From assembly GCF_022483985.1 (NCBI RefSeq), contig NZ_JAKVME010000003.1, positions 395,001 through 459,000 of the forward strand: DNA of 64,000 nucleotides, given 5' to 3'. Under the pieces are notes generated by a model. It made no database searches. It was not told the DNA's origin and saw nothing but the letters and a program-made list of their open reading frames with translations. Below are positions 35,206 to 43,987 of the stretch, piece by piece. Numbering within the stretch: position 1 is the stretch's first letter; every line of letters begins with the position of its first letter. The stretch comes from Acetobacter sp. (GTDB taxonomy: Bacteria; Pseudomonadota; Alphaproteobacteria; Acetobacterales; Acetobacteraceae). The position numbers and the translations under genes were made by a program.

Positions 35206-35985
35206 TCAGCTCTCCCTGTATCCCAGTTGCGACAGAATTTCTTGCCGTAACTTCAGAAGAGCGGGATCGTCCCTGCGGCGGTGAAAGGGCGCGTCCACAC
35301 GGATATCCGACAGGATACGCGAACGGTTCGTGCCGCCCAGAACGATCACGCGCGTCGCCAGAAAGAGCGCCTCATCGACATCGTGCGTGACCATGATCGC
35401 GGTGAAATCACGCTCTTTCCATAGTCTGTGCAACTCTGTCTGCATCGTGAGCCGGGTCAGGGCGTCCAGCTTTCCCAGTGGCTCGTCGAGGATAAGCATG
35501 CGTGGATGGTTAACCAGCGCGCGTGCGAGCGCCGTACGCTGGGCCATGCCGCCTGAAAGCTGGTGCGGCCACGCTTTTTCAAAACCGTTCAGGCCGACGA
35601 GACGGATGGCCTCCTCGACAGCCCGGCTATCCCTCTTTCCGGAAATGTCCTGTGAAAGCGCCACATTCTGGCGCACGGTCCGCCACGGATAGAGCGTCGG
35701 GTCCTGAAACATCACGATCCGGTCCGGCCCGGGGCCTGTGACAGGCTGGCCGTCCACTTCAATCCAGCCAGCAGCCGGTTTCTCCAGCCCTGCGATCAGG
35801 CGCAGCAGGGTCGATTTGCCACACCCGGACGGTCCGAGAAGGGCGACGAACTCACCTGCCTCCACGTTCAGGTTCATCTCGTGAATGACCGGGCGGTAAG
35901 CGCCGTCAATCTGATAGCCGTGCTCGACGCCGCGCACGTGCAGGGCCAGTTCCTCGCCCGGCGCTTTCAGTTGAGCTGTCACCAT
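35206..35985 (-). CDS. SsuB/TauB-type ABC transporter ATP-binding protein
   Basis: The ATPase of a nitrate/sulfonate/taurine-type importer, in the cytoplasm. The 259-residue protein has Walker A LLGPSGCGKSTLLRL, the Q-loop near RIVMFQDPTLYPWR, signature LSGGMAQRTALARAL, Walker B MLILDEPLGKLDAL, and an H-loop in VTHDVDEA. ATG 35985 overlaps the end of the permease gene by 7 bp, so the two are coupled. It is the last gene of a five-gene minus-strand operon (peroxiredoxin, flavin reductase, binding protein, permease, ATPase). Confidence 0.92.
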   Translation of the reverse strand: MVTAQLKAPGEELALHVRGVEHGYQIDGAYRPVIHEMNLNVEAGEFVALLGPSGCGKSTLLRLIAGLEKPAAGWIEVDGQPVTGPGPDRIVMFQDPTLYPWRTVRQNVALSQDISGKRDSRAVEEAIRLVGLNGFEKAWPHQLSGGMAQRTALARALVNHPRMLILDEPLGKLDALTRLTMQTELHRLWKERDFTAIMVTHDVDEALFLATRVIVLGGTNRSRILSDIRVDAPFHRRRDDPALLKLRQEILSQLGYRES

Positions 35986-36959
35986 TTGAGGCCGTCCTTC
36001 TGCCAGACAAGCAGTTTGTCCCGCACCCGGAAGAGCAGCGTGATCAGACCCGTGCACATGACCGACATCACCACGAGGACCGCATACATGTTGGGATAGG
36101 CGGCCCATCCCTGCGCCCACTGCATGTAGAAGCCAAGGCCCGCCTTCACGCCCAGCATTTCTGCCACCACCAGCATGGCGAACGACGCGCCCAGCCCCAT
36201 GAACAGACCGACGAAAATCTGTGGCAGGGCGGCAGGCAGCGCCACATGGAAGACAAGAAACCGCTCCTTCGCGCCCATGGTGCGGGCTACGTCATGAAAG
36301 GCCGGGTCCACGGCTGAGATGCCGGACCAGGTCAGAACCGCGACAGGAAAGGCGGAGGCCAGCATCATCAGGGCTTCACCGGCGACCCAGCTTGACGGGA
36401 TCATCACGAAGGCCAGCGGCAGAAGTGCGACCGGGGGAAGGGGGCCGATCATACGCAGGACGGGATGCGCCCAGTAACGGAACCGCAGTGACCGTCCCAG
36501 CCCGATTCCCGTGGCAATGCCGATCAGCGAGCCCAGACCGTACCCCACCAGCAGCAGCCCGAGCGAATGAAGCAGCGAGTTTCCAAGGCGCGCCCAGTCC
36601 GTGAGAAAAACATCCAGCAGATCCTGCGGCGTGCCGAAGAAAGGGCGGGGCAGCAGGAGCAGTTTGGCCTGCACCACTTCCCATGCGCCCAGTCCCAGCC
36701 CGAGCGCTACCGCCCAGGCGGCCCGTTCCCGAAGCAGTTTCAGCGCGGAGCCAGCCAGCAGAGCCACGCCCACCACGGCGAATCCGGCTGCCAGCGCGTC
36801 TGTGGCGGGGAAATCATCCGCGTCCGGCCAGCGCCATGTCAGCAGGGCGGCCAGAAGCCAGACCGGGCCTGCAAACCATGCTGTCGGTGACACCCGCGTC
36901 GCAGTCTTCAGGCTGGTAACTGCCGTATCCACCCCGAATGTCGCTTCCGCCCCGCTCAT
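35979..36959 (-). CDS. SsuC/TauC-type ABC transporter permease
   Basis: A 326-residue inner-membrane permease with about seven hydrophobic segments. The BPD-type EAA loop lies near DPAFHDVARTMGAKERFLVF, and the family block GWAAYPNMYAVLVVMSVMCTGL is near the C-terminus. It is somewhat longer at the N-terminus than SsuC, with an added pair of hydrophobic segments before the core. Its start overlaps the stop of the binding-protein gene (ATGA) and its stop overlaps the ATPase start. Substrate is unknown but most likely an anionic sulfur compound given the flavin reductase in the operon. Confidence 0.9.
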   Translation of the reverse strand: MSGAEATFGVDTAVTSLKTATRVSPTAWFAGPVWLLAALLTWRWPDADDFPATDALAAGFAVVGVALLAGSALKLLRERAAWAVALGLGLGAWEVVQAKLLLLPRPFFGTPQDLLDVFLTDWARLGNSLLHSLGLLLVGYGLGSLIGIATGIGLGRSLRFRYWAHPVLRMIGPLPPVALLPLAFVMIPSSWVAGEALMMLASAFPVAVLTWSGISAVDPAFHDVARTMGAKERFLVFHVALPAALPQIFVGLFMGLGASFAMLVVAEMLGVKAGLGFYMQWAQGWAAYPNMYAVLVVMSVMCTGLITLLFRVRDKLLVWQKDGLKW

Positions 36960-38017
36960 GATGCGAACAGATCCTGTGTGACACGCGCGGCGTAACGTGT
37001 GGTGTCGAGCGATGGTCGGAACACGCCGACTCCTTTCAGGGCTTCGGCATAACGCACGATCTCGTCACGGAAAGAGCCCGCCAGCGTCTGATGGTGATGT
37101 CCCTGAATACGGATCATCTCGGCCAGATCCTTTGCCGAAATCTTGGGGGCGAAAGGCTGGAAGATTGCGCCGGCCTCATCGGGATTGCAGGCCAGCCACG
37201 CTCCCGCATCCATGATCGCCCGGGTCACCGCCCGCGCAACATCCGGTTCATCGCGCACAAGACTGCCGCGCAACCCGATGACGCAGCAGGTGGTATGCGC
37301 CCATGTGCCGGTCATGTTGCTGTCGATGTCACGCAGGTTGAACTGCTTCTTCTGCACCCAGCTTACAGGGTCGCCATCCGAAATGGCCTGCACCTCACCC
37401 CGCTGGAGCGCCAGCGGCAGCAGGTCCGGAGGGAAGGCGCGCCACGAGACATCCGCTTCCGGATCGATCCCGGCTTCTTTCAGACGGATGGCGAAGAAAT
37501 TACGATCCGGTCCACCGATATCGGTCACGCCGATCGTCTTGCCTTTCAGGTCGGTCAGTGAACGGACCGCGCTGTCGCGTGTCGTCATCAGATACATGCA
37601 GCCCGCATGAAGACCGGCCACCAGCTTGACGTCGAAGCCCTGCTGTAACGGCTTGAGCCACCGCAGCGCCATACCGGGCGCGCCATCCGCCTTGCCCGTG
37701 GCCAGCGCTTCCAGAAGCTGGTCGGTCGCGCCACCGAAATTGACGTAATCCACTTCGATATTATGGCGTGCGAAAAAGCCTTTTTCCTTCGCTACGGGTA
37801 CGGCGGCTGTGCAGACCGAATTCTCGTTCCACGCGATCGTCAGCTTGCGTGGCGTGGCCAGCGGCTTGATCGCGCCTGTGATCGCCGCCGCGCATGGCTC
37901 CGTATGTCCCGTGGCGTCCTGTGCATAAAGCGGACGGGAGGCGAGGGCAGCCGCGCCCGCGCCGGACAGGATTCCGCCCAGAAGCCGCCTGCGGGAAAAG
38001 GAGGAGCCGAATGTCAT
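36956..38017 (-). CDS. ABC transporter substrate-binding protein with Tat-type signal
   Basis: A periplasmic NMT1/SsuA-like binding protein of 353 residues. The N-terminus has a twin-arginine motif SRRRLLGG with a hydrophobic stretch ending near LYAQ, so export by Tat is likely. The mature part starts with LTIAWNENSVCTAAVPVAKE and includes DLKGKTIGVTDIGGPDRNFF, typical of nitrate/taurine/sulfonate-type proteins. ATG 38017 shares one base with the stop of the flavin-reductase gene (TGATG). The longer in-frame extension upstream lies inside the flavin reductase gene and is not used. Confidence 0.88.
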   Translation of the reverse strand: MTFGSSFSRRRLLGGILSGAGAAALASRPLYAQDATGHTEPCAAAITGAIKPLATPRKLTIAWNENSVCTAAVPVAKEKGFFARHNIEVDYVNFGGATDQLLEALATGKADGAPGMALRWLKPLQQGFDVKLVAGLHAGCMYLMTTRDSAVRSLTDLKGKTIGVTDIGGPDRNFFAIRLKEAGIDPEADVSWRAFPPDLLPLALQRGEVQAISDGDPVSWVQKKQFNLRDIDSNMTGTWAHTTCCVIGLRGSLVRDEPDVARAVTRAIMDAGAWLACNPDEAGAIFQPFAPKISAKDLAEMIRIQGHHHQTLAGSFRDEIVRYAEALKGVGVFRPSLDTTRYAARVTQDLFAS

Positions 38018-38577
38018 CAGACTGTGTCCCGAACTTTCAGAGATGCCGTGAGCGGCGCAAAAGGAAGGTGGTGAAAGGCGCGACCGCACCATGCAAGACC
38101 GGCGGCGATCGCGTCGCTGATCACGATGTCGCGGACCGCACAGAACAGAACGTCATGCGTTCCGGACGTGCGGATATCTTCGATCACACAGTCCAGCGTC
38201 ACGGCTGCATCATCGAGAAGTGGTGCGCCGGTTTTGCCGACACGCCAGACAGCAGAGGCGAATTTCTCTTCGGGCGTACGGCGTGAACTGGCGAAAACGC
38301 CCGCCACATCATCATGTCCGCGACCAAGAACGCTGATCCCGACCACGCCATTGCGTCGGAACGCTTCGTGAGAACGGTTACTGCGGTTGAGGCAGACGAG
38401 CACTGTCGGCGGCGTATCGCTCACGCTTGTCATGGCGGAAACGGTCAGTCCCTGACGTCCGGCTGGACCATCGGTCGCCACCACCGTCACGGGCGCCCCG
38501 AGACGGCTCATGGCTTCCCGGAACAGCTCAGCCGGGACGGAAGACTGTCCATCAACCGCAATGCCGTCAGGCTGCAT
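38017..38577 (-). CDS. NAD(P)H:flavin reductase (SsuE/HpaC-like flavin reductase family)
   Basis: Supplies reduced FMN to two-component monooxygenases. The 186-residue protein belongs to the DIM6/NTAB flavin-reductase fold, with FREAMSRLGAPVTVVATDGP, GLTVSAMTSVSDTPPTVLVC, and the FMN-binding R-S-H-E pattern in LNRSNRSHEAFRRNGVVGIS. ATG 38577 overlaps the end of the peroxiredoxin gene by 11 bp. It is the only flavin reductase seen in the window, so it may serve the SsuD-like enzyme at 40458 and the three NtaA/DmoA-type enzymes near 58.6-62.8 kb. Confidence 0.88.
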   Translation of the reverse strand: MQPDGIAVDGQSSVPAELFREAMSRLGAPVTVVATDGPAGRQGLTVSAMTSVSDTPPTVLVCLNRSNRSHEAFRRNGVVGISVLGRGHDDVAGVFASSRRTPEEKFASAVWRVGKTGAPLLDDAAVTLDCVIEDIRTSGTHDVLFCAVRDIVISDAIAAGLAWCGRAFHHLPFAPLTASLKVRDTV

Positions 38578-39265
38578 GGGAAGCCTCTCCTTTTTCCAGC
38601 CCCAGCGCGGCCAGAACCCGGTCGCTCTCAGTGCGGTCCATCCAGTCGGGAGAGACGTCGGCAAAACGCACGACGCGGCCTGGACCGATGACGATCACGG
38701 CAGGCTTGGGAAGCTCCCATGTATTTTCAAGACCGTTCAGTGCTTCGCTCTTTCCGCCCTTTGCGAGCGCGCTCTGCCGGGACGCTTCATCGAACGTGTA
38801 GGACAGGCCCAGCGCACGTGTCAGTTTCAGTCCCGTATCGGTGGCGATGGGGAAAGGCAGGTCATGGCGCGTGGCAATTTCGGAGAGAAGCGTCGTCGGC
38901 TGGGGAGAGATCGCCAGCAGGGGAATGCCGGACGCTTTCAGCTCAGGCCACAATGTATCGCGATAGTGAGGAAGAGCGATATTACAGGCCGGACAGCCAG
39001 CGAAGCGGAAGAACACCAGAACGGCCGGGCCTTTGGCCACCAGGTCGTCCAGCGACACCGTGCTTCCGTCCACGGCGGGCAGCGTGAGCTGTGGCAGCAC
39101 ATCTCCGGCCTTCACGACAGATGCTGTCTTGCCATGATCGCGTATCAGCGCGGTCCGCTGATTGACGTTCACAGCCAGAGCCGCGGGCTCCCACGTGCGC
39201 TCGCGCTCTTCCTCCAGTTCCCGGAACTTGGTGCGGAGAGGGGCGGCGGATGCGGATGACGTCAT
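38567..39265 (-). CDS. AhpC/TSA-family peroxiredoxin-like protein
   Basis: A thioredoxin-fold thiol peroxidase of 232 residues. The redox site is FFRFAGCPACN (Cys91 and Cys94, a CxxC arrangement rather than the PxxxTxxC of typical peroxiredoxins). The chain continues with PELKASGIPLLAISPQP and a C-terminal GPGRVVRFADVSPDWMDRT block. An N-terminal helical stretch with Glu/Arg (FRELEEERERTWEPA) precedes the fold. ATG 39265 has a GAGG site upstream. As first gene of the transporter operon it may protect against, or use, thiols and peroxides made when flavin monooxygenases release sulfite; that is inference. Similar proteins occur beside sulfonate genes. Confidence 0.85.
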   Translation of the reverse strand: MTSSASAAPLRTKFRELEEERERTWEPAALAVNVNQRTALIRDHGKTASVVKAGDVLPQLTLPAVDGSTVSLDDLVAKGPAVLVFFRFAGCPACNIALPHYRDTLWPELKASGIPLLAISPQPTTLLSEIATRHDLPFPIATDTGLKLTRALGLSYTFDEASRQSALAKGGKSEALNGLENTWELPKPAVIVIGPGRVVRFADVSPDWMDRTESDRVLAALGLEKGEASHAA

Positions 39266-39361
39266 GAGAAACCTCGTTGCAGATATCAGGACAACCCGAT
39301 CCTGCCGCGAAAACTTCCCTGCCTCATAAAGAGTTCTTGTCATCCGTTCCTTGAACATTAT

Positions 39362-40303
39362 TCAAGCTTCCGCGGCGGCGGCCAGAAGGTCGCCTATATC
39401 GTTCGCGGCGTCTCCGAGATGATTACGCCGCACGAGGATGGTCTCGATCTCGGGGACCGCCGGAAGGGCGTCGCTCGTGATCGTGGGCAAGCCTTCAGCG
39501 GTGGCGAACCTGCGTGTGCGGCAGCTCACCCCCAGTCCGCCGCGCACTCCGGCCCGCATGGCGGGCAGGTTGGGTGTTTCCAGAACCAGCCGGTAATCAC
39601 GCCGTTCCTGTGTCAGCGCACGCAGGGCGGCGTCACGAAAACGGCAGGGTGGCTCAAGCAGAACGAGAGGCACTTCGGACAGTTCGGCGATGGCCGGATC
39701 GCCGATCCATGTCATGCGGTCCTGTCCGACGACTTTCCATGACGCGCCGGGACGGTCTCCGTGTTGCCCGAGGCACAGCACCAGATCGAGTCTCGAACGG
39801 TCGAACATCTCCAGAAGCTCGGCTGATCCGCCGATCTGGATCACAAGGCGGGAGCGGGGATGCGCGAGACGAAACTGTCCCAGCACGTCGGGAAGAAGCG
39901 TGTCGGCAAAATCCTGCACCATGCCGACAGTAATGGGTTCCGGCTCCGAATCCTGACCGAGCGTGCGCATGATCCGGTCATTGAGAGCGAGGAGCTGGCG
40001 TGCGTAGCCGACCAGTTCCTCGCCGATGGGTGTGAGGATCAGGCGGCGTCCATCGCGACGGAAAAGCTTCTGCTGGAGCACGTCTTCCAGACGCTTCATC
40101 TGCAGGCTGAGCGCGGACTGTGTCAGGAAAATCGTCTCGGTCGCCTGCGCCATGGAGCCAGCCTCCACGATCGCCACGAATGACCGCAGAAGCTCGCTCG
40201 GAACATTGCGCGCCATACGCTGGGGCAGGGGAGTGTCCAGATGAGCGTCGGTGGGTGGGCCAGAGTTTGGTGGGCCAGAATAAGGCCGGGTGGACTGGGA
40301 CAT
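39362..40303 (-). CDS. LysR-family transcriptional regulator
   Basis: A 313-residue LysR regulator. The winged-helix domain is near the N-terminus (VPSELLRSFVAIVEAGSMAQ, then TQSALSLQMKRLEDVLQQKL), followed by a substrate-binding domain of the usual two lobes. ATG 40303 has a GGAG upstream; ATG 40348 is in frame and would add 15 residues. Oriented divergently from the SsuD-like operon with an AT-rich 154-bp spacer between them, and co-directional with the peroxiredoxin operon that begins 96 bp after its stop. It is a likely activator of one or both; a sulfur-linked inducer is inferred. Confidence 0.9.
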   Translation of the reverse strand: MSQSTRPYSGPPNSGPPTDAHLDTPLPQRMARNVPSELLRSFVAIVEAGSMAQATETIFLTQSALSLQMKRLEDVLQQKLFRRDGRRLILTPIGEELVGYARQLLALNDRIMRTLGQDSEPEPITVGMVQDFADTLLPDVLGQFRLAHPRSRLVIQIGGSAELLEMFDRSRLDLVLCLGQHGDRPGASWKVVGQDRMTWIGDPAIAELSEVPLVLLEPPCRFRDAALRALTQERRDYRLVLETPNLPAMRAGVRGGLGVSCRTRRFATAEGLPTITSDALPAVPEIETILVRRNHLGDAANDIGDLLAAAAEA

Positions 40304-40457
40304 GACGGGCTCCGGTCTCGATCTCCGTTTAATGACCGGCTTGGCCATATTACGACAGATGAAGTGTGTATTGAGTATTCCTTGCTTGCTTTTTGTCAAT
40401 TTTCAAGTGTTAATTTTAAAACAAACTATATTAAATAGTGATTTATGGGAGATGACT
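40304..40457. promoter_or_regulatory. Divergent AT-rich promoter/operator region (LysR gene and SsuD-like operon)
   Basis: The spacer between the divergent starts is strikingly AT-rich from 40366 to 40440. It contains TTGTCA (40393-40398) and TATATT (40427-40432) hexamers, and TTAA boxes at both ends of 40410-40434. Hexamer spacing is not ideal for sigma70, which suits an activator-dependent promoter. A LysR-type T-N11-A site could not be chosen confidently. Confidence 0.45.
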
Positions 40458-41549
40458 ATGTCCGTTGAGTTCATTGGCTATATCGGCAGTCGCAATCACT
40501 CCGAGATCATCCCGCCGTCAGGCCCGGTCGTTGATCCGAAACATATCGAAACAGCCGCGAAAATTCACGAAAATGGTGGATTCGACCGTGTTCTGGTCGC
40601 CTTCCACTCCAATTCTCCGGAAAGCATTCTCATCGCCCAGCATGCGGCGTCCGTTGCGCCGGACCTCGGCCTTCTGATCGCCCATCGTCCCGGTTTCAAT
40701 GCGCCGACCATCGTCGCGCGTCAGCTCGCCACGCTCGATAATCTCACGCGCGGACGCGTCGCCGTGCATATCATCACTGGCGGTAGTGATTTGGAATTGC
40801 AGGCTGACGGCGATCACACGACCAAGGCCCAGCGCTATGCCCGCACCAGCGAATATCTCGATATTGTGCGGAAGGAATGGAGCGAGACCGCGCCGTTCGA
40901 CTACAAGGGCGCGTTCTACGACGTCCGTGGCGCCAATTCGCTGGTCCACCCCTACAATGAAGAGTCACTCCCCGTTTATTTCGGTGGCTCTTCGGAGGAG
41001 GCGATCGAAGTCGCCGGTAAACATGCCGATGTCTACGCCCTGTGGGGTGAAACCTACGAGCAGGTGGCCGAAATCGTCTCACGGGTCCGCGCGGCCGCCG
41101 CGAAACATGGCCGCTCACCCCGTTTCTCGTTGTCGCTGCGGCCCATTCTCGCGGAAACGGAAGAAGCCGCATGGGCGCGCGCCGATCGTATTCTTGAAAA
41201 AGCACGTGATCTTCAGGGAACGACTGGATTTGTACGTAATGCGGACATTCCCAACGAGGGTTCGCGCCGCCTGCTGGCTGCTGCGGCGCAGGGCAGACGC
41301 CTCGACAAGCGGCTCTGGACCGGAATTGCGGAACTGACGGGAGCCAAGGGGAATTCGACTTCGCTCGTCGGCACACCACAGCAGGTTGCCGAAGCGCTCA
41401 TCGATTATTACCGGCTCGGCATTTCCACGTTCCTGATCCGTGGGTTCGATCCGCTGCTTGATGCGTATGAATATGGTCGCGATCTGATCCCGCTGGTTCG
41501 TGAACTGGTGGCTGAAGAGGATAGCCGCCGCCTGACACGCGTAGCTTGA
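40458..41549 (+). CDS. SsuD-like FMNH2-dependent alkanesulfonate monooxygenase
   Basis: A 363-residue bacterial-luciferase-like monooxygenase that in its best known form (SsuD) splits C-S bonds of alkanesulfonates to aldehyde plus sulfite. Blocks shared with SsuD include LTRGRVAVHIITGGSDLEL with DGD, FYDVRGANSLV, PVYFGGSSEEAIEVA, and VYALWGETYEQV. ATG 40458 sits six bases after GGGAG; ATG 40452 is in frame. First gene of a plus-strand operon of five genes; flavin reductase is in the divergent operon. The last 20 residues of SsuD are missing, which is common in relatives. Substrate range is not predictable. Confidence 0.9.
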   Translation: MSVEFIGYIGSRNHSEIIPPSGPVVDPKHIETAAKIHENGGFDRVLVAFHSNSPESILIAQHAASVAPDLGLLIAHRPGFNAPTIVARQLATLDNLTRGRVAVHIITGGSDLELQADGDHTTKAQRYARTSEYLDIVRKEWSETAPFDYKGAFYDVRGANSLVHPYNEESLPVYFGGSSEEAIEVAGKHADVYALWGETYEQVAEIVSRVRAAAAKHGRSPRFSLSLRPILAETEEAAWARADRILEKARDLQGTTGFVRNADIPNEGSRRLLAAAAQGRRLDKRLWTGIAELTGAKGNSTSLVGTPQQVAEALIDYYRLGISTFLIRGFDPLLDAYEYGRDLIPLVRELVAEEDSRRLTRVA

Positions 41550-41556
41550 GCCGGTC

Positions 41557-42543
41557 ATGTCCGTCCCGCATGACCGTCCCGTGCTTCTTGATCAGATCGG
41601 CGGTCCCATCGCCGCCGTTCTGACCGATTACGCGCAGCAGGTGCGTGTGATCGAGGGTAATCGCGACAACGCTGAGCCCTGGCAGACCGCTGGTGTGGAC
41701 ATTCTGCTGACCGGACCTTCTCCTGCATGGGCGAAGGCGCCGTCATCCCCTCCCGCCTCATGGCGGGAAGGGCCGCGCTGGGTTCAGATTGCGTCAGCCG
41801 GAATAGATGGGTTTCCAAAATGGCTGACGGAAGGGCGGATTGTGACCTGCGGGCGTGGCGATGCCGCCACTCCGATTGCGGAATATGTGATCTCTGCTTT
41901 GCTTCACCGTGAACGGCAGGTGGATGCGCTGCATCCGGCAACGCCGCAGGAATGGACCGATGCCATCGCTCCTTTCCGGCAGAATCCTGTGACTGGCACC
42001 CTGCATGGACGTGCTCTGGGGCTGGCTGGTTATGGCGCGATCGGCCGGGCCATCGCCTCACGGGCCCGCGCGTTCGGCATGCATGTCCGTGTGCTGCGCC
42101 GCAGTGCGTGGACGGAAACAGATGAAGGCGTCGAGCCCGTCTCTTCACTCAGAGAACTCTTCCGCCAGTCCGATCATCTGGTTCTCGCCATGCCGCTCAC
42201 TGCCGAGACGCGGGGCATCGTCAATGATGAACTCCTCAGCCATGCAAAAGCAGGATTGCATCTTGTCAATGTCGCTCGTGGAGCGCTTGTGGATCAGGAG
42301 GCGCTGCTGCACGCTCTTGATTCAGGTCGACCGGCCTTCGCCACGCTGGATGTCACCACGCCGGAGCCTCTTCCTGCTGGACATCCGCTCTACACGCATC
42401 CCCGTGTCCGGCTGACACCGCATATCAGTTGGGTCGGGCCGGATGTCCGCGCCAATCTCGCGCAGCGTATCCGGACCAACCTCTCCCGTTTCCTCAGGAA
42501 TGAACCTCTTCTCGACGTAATAGATCCAGAACGTGGTTACTGA
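41557..42543 (+). CDS. D-isomer-specific 2-hydroxyacid dehydrogenase
   Basis: A 328-residue NAD(P)-dependent enzyme of the D-2-hydroxyacid dehydrogenase family, reducing 2-oxoacids or oxidising 2-hydroxyacids in the cytoplasm. It has the dinucleotide-binding GLAGYGAIGRAIASR motif and the catalytic Arg in VNVARGALVDQ. The Glu lies in the following DVTTPEPLP block and the His in LTPHISW. It begins 7 bp after the SsuD-like gene. The family spans many substrates; the neighbours suggest a sulfur-containing acid, but nothing in the sequence proves it. Confidence 0.9.
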   Translation: MSVPHDRPVLLDQIGGPIAAVLTDYAQQVRVIEGNRDNAEPWQTAGVDILLTGPSPAWAKAPSSPPASWREGPRWVQIASAGIDGFPKWLTEGRIVTCGRGDAATPIAEYVISALLHRERQVDALHPATPQEWTDAIAPFRQNPVTGTLHGRALGLAGYGAIGRAIASRARAFGMHVRVLRRSAWTETDEGVEPVSSLRELFRQSDHLVLAMPLTAETRGIVNDELLSHAKAGLHLVNVARGALVDQEALLHALDSGRPAFATLDVTTPEPLPAGHPLYTHPRVRLTPHISWVGPDVRANLAQRIRTNLSRFLRNEPLLDVIDPERGY

Positions 42544-42569
42544 TCACAGCAGATTTAAGGACCGTGTCC

Positions 42570-43364
42570 ATGAACGCCATTTCTCCCGTCACAGCTCCCA
42601 AGGCCCGTACTTTCCGGCTTGAACCCCGTCCACCGGCGGCCTCGCATGAAGAGGAGCGGCTGCATCGCAAACAGCGGCTGGCCGCCACGTTCCGTCTGTT
42701 CGGACGTTATGGTTTCGATCAGGGGCTGGCAGGTCATGTTACAGCGCGTGATCCGGAATTTCCTGATCAGTACTGGATCAATCCCCTGGGTGTGCATTTT
42801 TCACAGATTCGCACATCCAGTCTGCAACTTGTTGACCATGAGGGGAATATTCTGATTGGAAACCGCCCTATCAACACGGCAGGTTTCACCATTCACTCCG
42901 CGCTGCACAGGGCGCGTCCGGACGTGATTGCCGCGGCCCATACCCATTCCACTTACGGTAAGGCCTTTTCAGCTCTGGGTGTCCCTTTGTTGCCGCTGAC
43001 ACAGGATTCCTGCGCCTTTTACGAAGACCATGCCGTTTTCGATCCTTTTTCAGGCGTGGTTCTGGAAGACAGTGAGGGAGATCGTCTGGCCGAGACACTG
43101 GGCGATCGGAGCGCGCTTATTCTCCAGAATCATGGTCTGCTGACAGTCGGCCACTCCGTGGAAACAGCCGCATGGCGTTTCATCTCCATGGACAATGCAG
43201 CTCATGCCCAGCTCCTCGCACAGGCAGCGGGACCGCTGAAGCCGATTTCTCCTGACATTGCCCGCAAGACGGCCGCGCAGGTCGGCACGGAGCAGGGAGG
43301 GTATTTCTCGTTTCAGCCTCTGTGGGACTGGATCGTCGCGCAGGAACCCGACCTTCTCGACTAA
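42570..43364 (+). CDS. Class II aldolase/adducin-family protein
   Basis: A 264-residue member of the zinc-dependent class II aldolase family (fuculose-phosphate aldolase and related decarboxylases). It keeps the zinc-binding HTHSTYG motif (in AAAHTHSTYGKAFSALG), the third-His region NHGLLTVG, and the N-terminal RYGFDQGLAGHVTARDPE. ATG 42570 follows AAGGA by eight bases; a GTG six bases earlier is in frame. It probably cleaves or decarboxylates a hydroxy-acid made by the previous enzymes. Exact reaction unknown. Confidence 0.88.
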   Translation: MNAISPVTAPKARTFRLEPRPPAASHEEERLHRKQRLAATFRLFGRYGFDQGLAGHVTARDPEFPDQYWINPLGVHFSQIRTSSLQLVDHEGNILIGNRPINTAGFTIHSALHRARPDVIAAAHTHSTYGKAFSALGVPLLPLTQDSCAFYEDHAVFDPFSGVVLEDSEGDRLAETLGDRSALILQNHGLLTVGHSVETAAWRFISMDNAAHAQLLAQAAGPLKPISPDIARKTAAQVGTEQGGYFSFQPLWDWIVAQEPDLLD

Positions 43365-43387
43365 TGTCCTCACGACAGGAGCGGTTT

Positions 43388-43987
43388 ATGACCACGATTT
43401 CTTCTCTTCGTGACTTCATCGTTGATTTCACGAAACTGCACGATGCCGATATTGGCCCGCAGAGACTCCAGACGGAAGGCGCGAAGCTCCTCCACAGGTT
43501 GGTTTCCCATGACGGCTGGCTGCCTGACGAGTTCGCTAGGCCCAACCCGGAACGGTACAGCCAGTATCTCCTGCATTGCGATCCGCTGGAGCGTTTTTCA
43601 GTCGTCAGCTTTGTCTGGGGACCGGGTCAGAAAACCCCCCTGCACGATCATCGTGTATGGGGTCTGATCGGCATGCTGCGTGGACGTGAGAGCGAAACAC
43701 AGTACGTGCGCGACGAAACAGGTCACTTCCACGCCACGGAAACCACCTTTCTGGAGCCGGGCGAAGTGGCGACTCTTGCTCCGGGTATCAATGACTATCA
43801 CCTTGTGGCCAATGCGCTTGAGGCAGAAACGTCGATCTCCATTCATGTCTATGGCGCCAATATAGGCGGCGTATCCCGCGCCACGTATGATCCGGTAACC
43901 GGCGCGGAGAAAACCTTCATCTCGGGTTATTCCAGCGAAGAAATTCCCAATCTGTGGGATCGTTCCCGCGAAAGGCAGGCAGCATGA
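43388..43987 (+). CDS. Gln-type thiol dioxygenase (3-mercaptopropionate/cysteine dioxygenase family)
   Basis: A 199-residue cupin that adds O2 to a thiol to give a sulfinate. Three iron ligands are visible: His86 and His88 in TPLHDHRVW and His138 in NDYHLV. At the substrate-binding position, Arg in true cysteine dioxygenases is replaced by Gln in 3-mercaptopropionate dioxygenases; here the stretch is ERYSQYLLHCDPLERFSVVS, with Gln59, so the Gln type is favoured. ATG 43388 has an AGGAGCGG site just upstream. It overlaps the rhodanese gene by four bases (ATGA). The assignment to mercaptopropionate is inference from that residue. Confidence 0.87.
   Translation: MTTISSLRDFIVDFTKLHDADIGPQRLQTEGAKLLHRLVSHDGWLPDEFARPNPERYSQYLLHCDPLERFSVVSFVWGPGQKTPLHDHRVWGLIGMLRGRESETQYVRDETGHFHATETTFLEPGEVATLAPGINDYHLVANALEAETSISIHVYGANIGGVSRATYDPVTGAEKTFISGYSSEEIPNLWDRSRERQAA

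Noticed and set aside
39351..39367. Small inverted repeat CTTGAACATTATTCAAG at the LysR gene end
   Set aside because: Arms of only six bases and no T-tract; overlaps the stop codon and may be chance.
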